Below the pieces are notes generated by a model. The model made no database searches and was not told the DNA's origin. It saw only the letters and a program-made list of their open reading frames with translations. A DNA stretch of 64,000 bases from DASZUK01 sp963745595 (GTDB taxonomy: Bacteria; Actinomycetota; Acidimicrobiia; Acidimicrobiales; RAAP-2), in assembly GCA_963745595.1 (NCBI GenBank), contig CAVUYB010000007.1, positions 1-64,000 on the forward strand, given 5' to 3'. A program made the translations under genes and the position numbers. Shown in pieces: positions 46,507 through 55,128 of the stretch (positions within the stretch are counted from its first letter, which is position 1; each line of letters opens with the position of its first letter).

Positions 46507-49107
46507 ATGGTCATGACCCCCGTCGTGCCTGCCTACGCGGTCGATCGTCCACTGCTCCGGCGGCGCCTGGACCAGGGGTTGACCCGGCCGTTGACGTTGG
46601 TCGTCGCTCCGGCCGGATCCGGGAAGTCGGTTCTGCTGTCGCAATGGGCCGCCACCCGTCCCGACCTCGCGTTCGTGTGGCTCCAGCTGGAGCCGGCGGA
46701 CGACGACCCCGTCCGGTTCGCCCAACGACTGCTGCGGGGACTGGCGGCCATCAGTCCGGCCTTTGCCGAGCTGGCTCCCCTGGCTTCGATGAGCGGTCGT
46801 GGGCTCGGCGCGCCGCTCATCGAACGGCTCGAGCCCTTGACGGTCGAGCTCCCCGACGTCGTCCTCGTTCTGGACGATCTGCACCATCTGTCGAACCCCG
46901 AGCTCGTCGCCAATCTGGCGAGGTTCTTCGAAGCCATGGCACCGCAGGTCCACCTCGTCCTGTCGACCAGGATCGATCCTCCCCTCGCCTGGAACCACTA
47001 CCGGCTGAACCGGCACGTGACCGAGATTCGCCAATCCGACCTGGCATTCAGCCATGCCGACTCGGCGGAGCTGCTCGAGCGGATCACCGGGCGACCGATT
47101 GGCGCCGACGGCGTGACGGCGTTGCTCAATCGAACCGAGGGATGGGCGGCCGGGCTGCAGCTGGCCGGCGTCACCCTACGGACCCATGCCGATGCCGAGG
47201 ACTTCATCGTGCGGTTCACCGGCGACGACCGCCTGGTCGCCGACTACCTGAGCGAAGAGGTGCTCAACGCCCAGCCGGAGCGCCGACGAGCGCTGCTGCT
47301 CCAAAGCGCCGTGCTCGACCAGATGTCGGCACCGCTCGTCGAGCAGGTCACCGGGGCGCCGGGGGCCCAGCTCATGCTGGAGGAGCTGGAGCGAGAGTCG
47401 ATGTTCCTCGTGCCGCTCGACAGTCATCGGGAATGGTTCCGCTTCCACCACCTGTTCCGGGACCTGCTCTACTTCCGGCTGCGCGCCGAGGACCCCACCG
47501 CGGAAGCCGACCTCCTGCGCCGGGCCGCCGACTGGTACCTCGACCGCGGGGACGTGGTTCCCGCCGTCGAGTACCTCCTGCGGGCCGGGGAATGGGAGCG
47601 GGCGGTCGACGTGATCTTCTCGAGAGGGTCCGAGATATTCGAGAAGGGTGAGATGAGCACCGTCATCCGGTGGATTCGCCAGCTCCCCGAATCGGTGCAG
47701 GCCACCCGATGGGATGTCACCCTGCTCCTCGGTGCGCTGTTGGTCGCCGAAGGACAGGCCGTGGCGGCCGAGGACACCCTCCGAAAGGTCACGACCGGTG
47801 CCGATGCGCCGTACGGCGCGCGCGTCTGTGCTCAAAGCCTCCTCGCGGCTCTCGCCCAATGGCGATCCCGGCCCGAGACGTCAATCACCACGGCCACCCG
47901 TGCGCTCCAGATGCTGCAGAACCTCGACGGTGCTCCAGTGCCCAGGCTCTTGGGTCTGACCGACCCGGACTCCCTCGAGACGCTAGTAACGGTCTCGGGC
48001 GGCCGGGCCCATTTCCTCGCCGGTCATCTCAGTACCGCCCGAGAGTGGCTCGAAAGAGCGCTGGCGACCGCGGGGGCCGGCTATTCGATCTGGCGGGTCA
48101 GCGCCCTCGGATCCCTCGCGCTTCTCGACGCCTGGTGCGGCTCGATCCTCGACGCCGAGGTGCTCGCCGCCGAAGCGTTGGGCGTGGCGCGCGATGTTGG
48201 CGTGCTGGCCCATCCCGCGGTCGCCGATGCCTACTTCGCCATGGCGTTCGCCACGCTGGAGAGGGGAGATCCGCACCGAGCGGCCCCCTCCCTCCGCGAG
48301 GGCCTGCTCCGGGCGGAGGCCAATCGCCGTACGCAGCTGCTGTGGGTGGGTCGCGTCGTCTCCGTCGAGCTGCAGGCCGCCAAAGGACATCCTGATCAAG
48401 CGATCACCACGATGACCGCTGCGGCGAACGGCGCGGGTTCGCCACCGCCGCCGGTGGTGGCCGAGCGGTTGCTGGCGCTCCGCTGTCGCCTCCTCCGATT
48501 GGGCGGCTCGCCCGACCAGTCGCTGCTCGCGGTGGACGGGGCCGGACAACCGCCGCCGCCAGTCGCGGCCGAGGTGGTGGGCGCGCTCTTGGCCGTCGGC
48601 CAGGTCGACCGGGCGAGGAAGGTGATCGAAGGGTCCTCGACGTCGACCGATCCGGCCATGCCGTTGGTCGAGTTGGAGTGGTTGTTGCTCCGGGCGTGGC
48701 TGGCCGACATCGAGGGAGCCACCGACGACGGGCGAGCCCATGTGACCGACGCGATGCTCCTGGCCGAACGGCACGGGCTGGTCGAAGCCTGCGTTCGGGC
48801 CGGGCCCCAGGTCGTCCGGCTGATCGCCGGTTCGGCCGGCCACCCGACGTTTCGCCGGGCCGTTCTCGAGCGGGCACGGGCCGTGCGGGGAGCCCCCATC
48901 GGACCGGGGCTGTCCGAGCCCTTGACCGATCGGGAGCTCGAGGTTCTCTCCTATCTGCCCAGCCGACCCACGAACACCGAGCTGGCCGAACGGTGCTACG
49001 TCTCGATTAACACGATCAAGTCCCACATCGCCCACATCTACCGCAAGCTCGACGTGGACAGCCGGAACGCGGCCATCGCTCGGGCTCGGGAGCTCGGGCT
49101 CCTCTGA
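46507..49107 (+). CDS. MalT/LAL-type LuxR transcriptional regulator
   Basis: An 866-residue STAND ATPase regulator. Walker A is APAGSGKS at residues 34-41, and Walker B is VVLVLDDLHHL near 119. The arm and winged-helix region RTEGWAAGLQLAG and SREWFRFHHLFRDLL-like segment follow, then a long helical TPR-type sensor domain (~400-790). The C-terminal GerE HTH is LTDRELEVLSYLPSRPTNTEL with CYVSINTIKSHIAHIYRKL. Such proteins form oligomers on ATP and ligand binding. ATG 46507 follows GGAAGCGAG by six bases. A GGGTGAT palindrome lies 40 bp upstream. Confidence 0.9.
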   Translation: MVMTPVVPAYAVDRPLLRRRLDQGLTRPLTLVVAPAGSGKSVLLSQWAATRPDLAFVWLQLEPADDDPVRFAQRLLRGLAAISPAFAELAPLASMSGRGLGAPLIERLEPLTVELPDVVLVLDDLHHLSNPELVANLARFFEAMAPQVHLVLSTRIDPPLAWNHYRLNRHVTEIRQSDLAFSHADSAELLERITGRPIGADGVTALLNRTEGWAAGLQLAGVTLRTHADAEDFIVRFTGDDRLVADYLSEEVLNAQPERRRALLLQSAVLDQMSAPLVEQVTGAPGAQLMLEELERESMFLVPLDSHREWFRFHHLFRDLLYFRLRAEDPTAEADLLRRAADWYLDRGDVVPAVEYLLRAGEWERAVDVIFSRGSEIFEKGEMSTVIRWIRQLPESVQATRWDVTLLLGALLVAEGQAVAAEDTLRKVTTGADAPYGARVCAQSLLAALAQWRSRPETSITTATRALQMLQNLDGAPVPRLLGLTDPDSLETLVTVSGGRAHFLAGHLSTAREWLERALATAGAGYSIWRVSALGSLALLDAWCGSILDAEVLAAEALGVARDVGVLAHPAVADAYFAMAFATLERGDPHRAAPSLREGLLRAEANRRTQLLWVGRVVSVELQAAKGHPDQAITTMTAAANGAGSPPPPVVAERLLALRCRLLRLGGSPDQSLLAVDGAGQPPPPVAAEVVGALLAVGQVDRARKVIEGSSTSTDPAMPLVELEWLLLRAWLADIEGATDDGRAHVTDAMLLAERHGLVEACVRAGPQVVRLIAGSAGHPTFRRAVLERARAVRGAPIGPGLSEPLTDRELEVLSYLPSRPTNTELAERCYVSINTIKSHIAHIYRKLDVDSRNAAIARARELGLL

Positions 49108-49129
49108 CGGAGGACCGTCGCCGAGCGCC

Positions 49130-49519
49130 CTACGCCAGCAGCTTCGCCTTCTGGGACTCGAACTCGGCATCGGTGAGCGCACCCTTCGCCTTCAAGTCGG
49201 CGAGCTTGGCCAGTTCGTCCGTCGTGCTGGTCCCAGCCGTCTCCTTGACGTAGCCGGCAAAGGCCTCCTGCTGCTGCTTGGCCTGCTGGACCGCCCGCTC
49301 GTGCATGCTTCCCCCCCGGGCGATCAGGTAGATCAGGATCCCCAGGAACGGAATGACGAAGACGAAGAGGACCCACAGGGCCTTCAGGCCGCCGCCCATG
49401 TCGTGGCTACGAAAGATGTCCGAGAAGATGGCGATCAACAGCCAGATGTAGACGACGAAGAGGAAGATCTCAAGGATCGTCCAGAAGAGGTCGAGCAACG
49501 GGTAGCTGGTAGCAAGCAC
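49130..49519 (-). CDS. PLDc_N / SHOCT membrane protein
   Basis: A 129-residue protein with two N-terminal helices, DLFWTILEIFLFVVYIWLLI and ALWVLFVFVIPFLGILIYLI, the phospholipase-D nuclease N-terminal (PLDc_N) module. A coiled linker rich in Q and a C-terminal SHOCT domain with LAKLADLKAKGALTDAEFES follow. The role is unknown, but both modules recur in envelope-stress genes. The third palindrome (49592-49610) lies 73 bp upstream. It converges with the LuxR gene (22-bp gap). Confidence 0.85.
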   Translation of the reverse strand: MLATSYPLLDLFWTILEIFLFVVYIWLLIAIFSDIFRSHDMGGGLKALWVLFVFVIPFLGILIYLIARGGSMHERAVQQAKQQQEAFAGYVKETAGTSTTDELAKLADLKAKGALTDAEFESQKAKLLA

Positions 49520-49591
49520 GTAAGGGTTCTCCTCGGCAGTGGACGGGCGTCACGCTCTGCTCGGATAGAACCATCTGCAGCGCCCGCCGAC

Positions 49592-49610
49592 ATCACCCAC
49601 TCCGGGTGAT
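49592..49610. promoter_or_regulatory. 19-bp palindrome, copy 3 (upstream of PLDc_N-SHOCT gene)
   Basis: ATCACCC-ACTCC-GGGTGAT with perfect 7-bp arms, nearly identical to copy 1 over its whole length. It is located between the aquaporin stop and the start of the PLDc_N-SHOCT gene, in the promoter position for the latter. Confidence 0.8.
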
Positions 49611-49680
49611 TTTCCGAAAGTTGCCGGCCTCCGGTCGCCGGATCGCCGGATCGCGGCGGGTTCCCGTCGAGGCTCGATCG

Positions 49681-50503
49681 TCAGGACTTGCCGGACTCGT
49701 AGACCTCGGTGAACAAGTCGCCCTGGGCCGCGCCGGAACCCGATCTCCCGCCGCCGGGACCGCGCAAGACGAAGGCGATGGCAACCGCCAAGACGGCACC
49801 GGCGATCGGACCGGCCACGTAGACCCAGTAGCCGGTGAAGGTGCGCGGAGACCAGGTCGGGACCGAAGGTGCGGGCCGGGTTCATCGACGCACCCGAGAT
49901 CGGGCTGCCCCACAGTCCGGCCAGGGCGATGTAGCCCCCGACCCCGAAGGCCCCGACGATGCCGACGTTCTGGGCACCCGAGGCCGTGCCCAGGATCACG
50001 CTGACCAGACCCATGGTGAGAATCAGCTCCATCCAGAAGGCCGCCAGGTCCGAGTAGCCGTGCGGCCGGATAGTTGGAGCCGTACATGGCCGAGACGTTG
50101 ATGACCGCGCGCAGGAAGAGGGCGGCCAGCGTCGCGCCGCCCAGCTGGGCCACGATGTAACCCGGCACCCGCCACCACGGGAAGTCACGGCGCAGGGCGA
50201 AGGCGATCGATCACGGCGGGGTTCAGGTGGGCACCGGACACCTTGCCCATGAACAAGATGATGGCCATGACCATCAGGGCCGGGGCCACCACGGCGGCCG
50301 TGCGGGTGATCACGCCCGGGAAGGCGTGACTCATCATGCCCGCCGCCGGCGGCCACGAGCACGAGGAAGAAGGTGCCCAGCAGCTCGGAGAAGAGGCGCC
50401 GCCACTCCTGGCGGGGATCGTTGAAGTCGGTGACCCGGTCGATGACCTCTTGCTCGTAGCGGGCGAGCGGACCTTGAGTGGGTAGCGCTTGTCTCGCCGT
50501 CAT
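49681..50503 (-). pseudogene. MIP-family aquaporin/glycerol channel, frameshifted
   Basis: A six-helix water/solute channel. It starts at ATG 50503 with a soluble 35-residue extension (RYEQEVIDRVTDFNDPRQEW), then helix 1 with LLGTFFLVLVAA, the first NPA box GKVSGAHLNPAV, and WWRVPGYIVAQLGGATLAAL. After a shift come FWMELILTMGLVSVILG and the second box PISGASMNPARTFGPDL. The end, FTEVYESGKS, is in a third frame. Shifts lie near 50345, 50210, 50065, 49850 and 49735. Both NPA motifs are preserved, so a working channel is likely if the shifts are errors. Confidence 0.8.
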
Positions 50504-50737
50504 GGGCACGAGCGGTTTTCGAACCGGACCACGACGACATGATCCATGGCGTGACTGCGGTCGGTGGGTATAGCGCCACCTCACCCTCGTCTCGTAGGTG
50601 CCGTAGGCCTAACACCTCGTCCCCTCGGTGTCCAGCGATTCAAAGCCGCCAACGTGGTGCGACGCGGGGCATGACCACGGACCTCCCACACGATCGTCCG
50701 TGCGTTCCCCGGTGGTCCGATTGAGGTTGGCTCGACG

Positions 50738-51265
50738 TCAGTCCGGGATGGGTGAACCGAATCTGATGAGGTTGCCGTCGGGGTCGACGTGCTCGCCTTC
50801 TCGTTTGCCGTAGTCCTCGTCGCGTGGTCCAGTGACCGTCGCACCGGCGGCGCGCCAGTCGGCCGCGAGCCGGTCGGCGTCCTCGACGTGGAGGTACAGC
50901 ACGCTCGTCATATGACGGTCCGGTTGGTACCCGGGCCATGCCGCGGGATCGCGAGCCAAGTGCACGGTGAGATTGCCGAGACTGGCGAAGGCGTACGACT
51001 CGTCGTGGTACTCGGTCCGAAATCCGAGCCGCCGGTAGTGCTCGACTGCCAGCGCGACGTCGATGACCGCGAAGACGGGCTCGTGGCCGACGACCCGAAC
51101 CGCGCTGCCGCCCGATCTCTCGATCTGCAGCGCGCGTTGACGGTTCATCCAGTCGAGGCAGTCGTAACAGATTCGGAGGTTGGTGTCCGGCCACAGCCTG
51201 ACGAAACCTCCAGCGAGTGGTCGTTCACAGCAGGCGCAGTCGTCGACCGCCGGCACATTGCTCAC
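50738..51265 (-). CDS. Zinc-finger/VOC fusion protein (glyoxalase-like)
   Basis: A 175-residue protein with two parts. Residues ~8-40 hold CACCERPLAGGFVRLW then ICYDCLDWMNRQ, two CxxC pairs forming a probable zinc finger. Residues ~55-175 are a single VOC domain: EPVFAVIDVALAVEHYRRLG, SVLYLHVEDADRLAADWRAA and the terminal EHVDPDGNLIRFG with the Glu metal ligand. The VOC half resembles bleomycin-resistance and related binding proteins. The fusion is unusual. It lies alone between dipZ and aquaporin. Confidence 0.8.
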   Translation of the reverse strand: MSNVPAVDDCACCERPLAGGFVRLWPDTNLRICYDCLDWMNRQRALQIERSGGSAVRVVGHEPVFAVIDVALAVEHYRRLGFRTEYHDESYAFASLGNLTVHLARDPAAWPGYQPDRHMTSVLYLHVEDADRLAADWRAAGATVTGPRDEDYGKREGEHVDPDGNLIRFGSPIPD

Positions 51266-51350
51266 CGATCAGCTCCCTTCCCGATCAACCTGATCTTGCC
51301 GGCTCCTTCGACCGGACGCCGGTCGCCCGGCGACGGGCCAGCCGAACCGG

Positions 51351-53050
51351 CTACCCGAAGGTGAAGTCGTAGACCTGCACACCGGCGGACACGTTCAGCG
51401 TCATGGTGCCGGTCGTTGTCGAAGCGGCGCGGTACAGCGTGTAGAGCCGGGGTGCGCCACCGACGTCGACGGTCTCCACTGCCTGTCCGTCGACAGAGAC
51501 GGTGAGGCTGCCGGAGCCGCCGAGCACCAGGTAGACGTCCTTGGCCAGGAAGCGCAGCTCCAGCGCCGCGCTGTTGCCGGCCGTGGCCTCTTGGGCGTGC
51601 TCGGTCCAGGTGCCCGACAGGCCGAAGGCGCCGAGAGGAAGTGTGGCGGGGATGTGGTAGCTGGCCGGTGCGTCGTGAACGACGCCGGCCAGGGGTTCGA
51701 GGTACTGCACACGGTCGTAGCCGACGTAGGTCTCCGGGCTCGTCTCGCCCGTCGGCGTCAGGTTGGCCACGTCGGTGGGCGGCGGCAGGGTGACGCCGGG
51801 ATGGGCGGCCCGCAGAAGCTGGCGGATCAGGCCCTCGGTCCCGGAGTAGTCGCCCTCCCCGTAGTGGACGTGGCGGACGACGCCCTGGGCGTCGATGAGG
51901 TAGTCGGCGGGCCAGTATGTCGTTGTGGTAGGCTCTCCAGGTCTTGTAGTCGTCGTCGACGGCCACCGGATAGTGGACGCCCAGGGCGGCGGCCTGGGCC
52001 CGGACGTTGGAGACGACGTGCTCGAAGGCGAACTCCGGGGTGTGGACCCCGACCACGACGAGGCCGTCGTGGCGGTACCGCTGGTACCAGGCCTCGACGT
52101 GGGGCAGGGTCCGCTGGCAGTTGATGCACGAATAGGTCCAGAAGTCGACCAGGACCACCTTGCCGCGCAGGGCGGAGAGGGACAGCGGTTTGCCCCCGGG
52201 AGTGTTCAGCCAGGCGGTGATCCCGGTGAAGTTCGGCGCCTTCCCGCAATCGACCAGGCCGGTGGCGTTGGCGTTGCAGTCGGCGAGCAAGCTGTGGCCC
52301 TTGCCGGTGAGCTCGTTCAACTGCTGGCGAACGGCGTTGGAGCCCTGCAGGGCGTCGCTGTAGCCGGGGACCGCCCGCTGCAGGCCGTCGAAGGCGTTGA
52401 AGCTGATGGCGACGGCCATCCCGATAAGGACGACACCACCGACCCGGCGCACCGCCGGCCCGTGCCGGCGGAGGGAGCCGACACGGTGGGTGAGCTGGTC
52501 ACCGGCCAGAGCGACGGCGAGCAGCGGCACGGCTGCCCCGACGGCGAAGGCGACGGTCAGTCAGCACCGCGGTCAGGCCCACCCGGTCGGCGGAGGCGAC
52601 GGTGGCGATGGCGGCCAGGATCGGCCCGGCGCAGGGGACGAACAGGAGGCCGAGCGCCAGGCCCAGGACGAACCCCCCGGCGTTGCCGTTGGGCTGCCGC
52701 GACCCGATCCGGGCGAACGGTCGCTCGATGAGGGCGGCGACCGGGGGGACCAGGTAGCCGACCCCGACGATGCCCAGCATGGCGATCCCCACGTCGCGGA
52801 GGGTGTCCTGAGGCAGGTGCAGGAGCGAGAGCAGCGCCGACCCGGCCAGCACCAGGAGGCTGAAGCTGAGGATCAGGCCGGCCACCACTGCCACCGGCCG
52901 CCGGATCCGTCGGCGGGACGACGGCGACGGCGCCGGGCCAGCCGGCGCGGTGCCGCCGGCAACGAGCACGACCGGAAGGACCGGGATGATGCACGGCGAC
53001 ACCCCAGCCAAGAAGCCGGCCACCACCCCGATCACGATCAGCTCGGCCAC
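51351..53050 (-). pseudogene. dipZ: DipZ-type CcdA-thioredoxin fusion, two frameshifts
   Basis: A membrane thiol-disulfide relay. The N-terminal CcdA domain has GVSPCIIPVLPVVLVAGG and LFVPCAGPILAAIATVAS, each with the catalytic Cys and Pro. An extracytoplasmic TlpA-like thioredoxin follows with VVLVDFWTYSCINCQRTLP (active site CINC). The C-terminal beta-sandwich begins at ~51700 (VQYLEPLAGVVHDAPASYHI) and ends YDFTFG. Shifts near 52560 and 51930 break the frame. This three-part layout is typical of actinobacterial DipZ. The promoter at 53104 matches that of the ECF sigma gene. Confidence 0.8.
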
Positions 53051-53103
53051 GTCCAGGTGCTCCCTCCGACCGCCGGTCCTCCGGCAGTTTGTTCCTCCCG
53101 GTA

Positions 53104-53132
53104 GAGACGCCGGGGTCGCCCCGTTGATTGCC
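53104..53132 (-). promoter_or_regulatory. Predicted ECF-sigma promoter of dipZ
   Basis: On the minus strand GGCAATCAAC is followed after 11 bases by GGCGTCTC. Both boxes and the spacing are identical to those upstream of the sigma gene (54465-54493). It lies 54 bp from the dipZ GTG. The -35 AAC and -10 CGTC cores agree with ECF-type promoters. Confidence 0.75.
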
Positions 53133-53173
53133 GCGTCATCCAGCGGCGCCGACCAACGTCGGCCAGGGAGCCG

Positions 53174-53917
53174 CTAGATGAGGTGCAGCCGGGCCGCGAC
53201 CTGGGGAAGCTGGGCCATCGGCATGGCCGCCACGAGGAACATCGACCCCCGGCTGGCGCCCACCGGGCGGTTGACGCCGTACATCGCCAGCGAGCCTCGG
53301 GTCGCCATCCAGGCCGTCGGCGACGATCCGGAGAGCAGGTGCGAGCTGGCAGCCATCGGGAACGGGCGGGCAGAGGTCGCCACCAGCGTGACCACCCCAT
53401 GGACCCGGTAGGCCCGCACGGTCAGCTCCTGACCGCCGAGGTCGAACCGTTCGCCGTTGCGGAGGGCGGCGTTCCCCGCCGTCGCGGGCGGGATCATGGC
53501 CACGACGCCGGCGATCTGGGGCGGATCGCCGGCCGGCCGATCCCCGAGGGTCCATCCGACGATTCCGCCGACGGTGGCCAGTACCCGCGCGGCGGCGGCT
53601 GCCGCGACGACCACCCGCTTCGACCGACGGGGCCCTTCCCGGTCATCGCTACCGCGGCGCCAACGACGGTGGCCCGAGCCCCTGACCCTGGCGACGGGCG
53701 ACTTGCCGGCCAGGGCCACCGAGGCGGCCACCCGGTCGGCGAGCCCGGCTGGTGCGGGGATTCGCAGCCGCTCCAACGCCAGCCGCCCGGCCCGGTCCTC
53801 CTGGCTCGCCTGCCAACAGGCCTCGCAGTCGAGGAGGTGCTCGTCGAAGGCCTGCTCCTCGGCGTCGGGCAGCTGGCCGTTCAAGAAGGCCACGAGCCGG
53901 CGGTCGTCATGCGTCAC
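53174..53917 (-). CDS. Anti-sigma factor with zinc-binding ZAS domain
   Basis: A 247-residue single-pass membrane protein. The N-terminal ZAS domain contains AFDEHLLDCEACWQASQED with the H-x3-C-x2-C motif that holds zinc and sigma. One TM segment lies near residues 101-125 (VVVAAAAAARVLATVGGIVGW), and a ~120-residue extracytoplasmic domain (QELTVRAYRVHGVVTLVATS) is the likely sensor. The gene overlaps the sigma gene by 11 bases, as usual for such pairs. The redox-type ZAS motif and dipZ neighbour suggest a thiol-stress signal; this is inferred. Confidence 0.85.
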   Translation of the reverse strand: MTHDDRRLVAFLNGQLPDAEEQAFDEHLLDCEACWQASQEDRAGRLALERLRIPAPAGLADRVAASVALAGKSPVARVRGSGHRRWRRGSDDREGPRRSKRVVVAAAAAARVLATVGGIVGWTLGDRPAGDPPQIAGVVAMIPPATAGNAALRNGERFDLGGQELTVRAYRVHGVVTLVATSARPFPMAASSHLLSGSSPTAWMATRGSLAMYGVNRPVGASRGSMFLVAAMPMAQLPQVAARLHLI

Positions 53918-54443
53918 GGCCGACGTCCTCCCTACTGAGCAGTGTCGCGAGCCGGCGACGGCCGCGATGGACCCGGGAGAGGATCGTGTTGCGTGGGCAG
54001 CCGAGCTGGTCGGCGACCTCCGCCGCGGTCAGGCCGGCCAGGTCCATCAGCACGATCGCCGTCCGCTGTTCGTCGGGCAGCCGTCCGAGGGCCCAGGCGA
54101 TCTGCTCGGCGTCGAGGTCGGCCAAGACCTCGTCGGCCACCCCTCGTCCAGCCGCCGGGTAGGCGTCGGTCTCGGGCAACGGCGATTCGACGACGCGCCG
54201 GGACCGGCGGCGCCCCTCCGAACGGGCCACGTTGAGGCAGATAGCCACCGACCAGGCCCGGGTGCTCGGACCGCGGTGGCTGGCGAAGTTGGCGTACGCC
54301 CGGAGGTAGGTCTCCTGGACGACGTCCTCCGCCCGATGGTGGTCGTTGCCGGCATGGCGGGCCACCCGATAGAGGACGTCGAGGTGCGGCAGCGTCGCCT
54401 CCAGGAACGCCTGGCCAACCTCCTCCATGTCCCGAGCTCCCAT
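53907..54443 (-). CDS. ECF-family RNA polymerase sigma factor
   Basis: A 178-residue sigma factor. Region 2 is LDVLYRVARHAGNDHHRAED then VVQETYLRAYANFASHRG, and region 4 is LGRLPDEQRTAIVLMDLAGL with AAEVADQLGCPRNTILSRVHR. ATG 54443 or ATG 54428 may be used; the latter has GGGAG at better spacing. It is followed by its anti-sigma gene with overlap. The promoter at 54465-54493 repeats the motif found before dipZ, implying autoregulation and control of dipZ. Confidence 0.9.
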   Translation of the reverse strand: MGARDMEEVGQAFLEATLPHLDVLYRVARHAGNDHHRAEDVVQETYLRAYANFASHRGPSTRAWSVAICLNVARSEGRRRSRRVVESPLPETDAYPAAGRGVADEVLADLDAEQIAWALGRLPDEQRTAIVLMDLAGLTAAEVADQLGCPRNTILSRVHRGRRRLATLLSREDVGRDA

Positions 54444-54464
54444 CTCCAGGGTCGTGCTCCCTTT

Positions 54465-54493
54465 GAGACGCCGACCATGCAGAGTTGATTGCC
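54465..54493 (-). promoter_or_regulatory. Predicted autoregulated ECF-sigma promoter
   Basis: Minus strand GGCAATCAAC, 11-base spacer, GGCGTCTC, located 22 bp upstream of the first ATG of the sigma gene. Eighteen of eighteen box positions and the spacing equal the dipZ site at 53104-53132, while the spacer bases differ, as expected for a promoter under selection. Confidence 0.75.
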
Positions 54494-54709
54494 TCCATCA
54501 TGAGCGATGGCCGGCCAACTTCGGACCGCGGCTCATGGCCACCGCCCGAGCCCCGACGGCTTCTGGGAGAGATCCAGTGAACGCCGACTATTTACATTCC
54601 TGATATGGGTGGACCATGGTTCCCACAATAAGTCCGCCCGACGTGACCTTCGCAGGGTCGACCATCGCTCTGCTGCGCAATACAGCCGCCAACTACCCTC
54701 CCCGTCCTG

Positions 54710-54907
54710 ATGAAGGTCCGAGACGTGGTCCGCTTGTTGGAACGTGACGGGTGGCACCAGGTAGCCCGAGCGCGGCAGCCATCGTCAGTTCAGTCATCCG
54801 GTCAAGCCAGGAAGGGTGACCGTCGCTGGCCATCCTGGTCAGGAACTCGCGCCGGTACGCTGGCCAGCATTCTCAGGCAGGCCGGCTTGCCGAGGGAGGA
54901 ACGTTGA
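54710..54907 (+). pseudogene. hicA: HicA toxin, two compensating frameshifts
   Basis: A small double-stranded RNA-binding mRNA interferase. The N-terminus MKVRDVVRLLERDGWHQV is canonical and the C-terminus ASILRQAGLPREER is in the same frame. The core with the catalytic His, RGSHRQFSHPVKPGRVTVAG, is in another frame between about 54760 and 54860. Two opposite one-base shifts would restore the family sequence; read as it stands, the active-site His is lost. It overlaps hicB as TTGA. Confidence 0.75.
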
Positions 54908-55128
54908 CCACCTGGACTGTCGTGTACGAGCGGACCCGGACCGGATGGAGCGCCTATGTGCCCGCGTTGCCAGGCGTCGGCGCAGCGGGTGCCTCCCATG
55001 AAGAAACCGAACAGCTCATCGGCGAAGCCATCGCGATGCACCTTGAAGGCCTCGCCGACGATGGACTTCCGATCCCAGCGCCGGAGTCAGTCGACATCGG
55101 CCACGTCGAGCTGCCCCGCCCGGCCTGA
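54904..55128 (+). CDS. hicB: HicB-like antitoxin
   Basis: A 74-residue antitoxin of the short HicB/UPF0150 type. TWTVVYERTRTGWSAYVPAL is followed by PGVGAAGASHEETEQLIGEA, the partial RNase-H-like fold with the family PGV..G.T..E pattern, and a helix AIAMHLEGLADDG. No C-terminal DNA-binding domain is present. The TTG start overlaps the hicA stop, toxin first, the usual order in hicAB. It would bind and mask HicA. Confidence 0.85.
   Translation: MTTWTVVYERTRTGWSAYVPALPGVGAAGASHEETEQLIGEAIAMHLEGLADDGLPIPAPESVDIGHVELPRPA

Noticed and set aside
50560..50620. Possible fourth copy of the GGGTGAT palindrome upstream of the aquaporin
   Set aside because: CACCTCACCC and AGGTG are present, but arms and spacing do not match the 7-5-7 pattern.
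54816..55001. Separate small gene starting MTVAGHPGQELAP
   Set aside because: This is the displaced middle part of HicA read in the shifted frame, not an independent gene.
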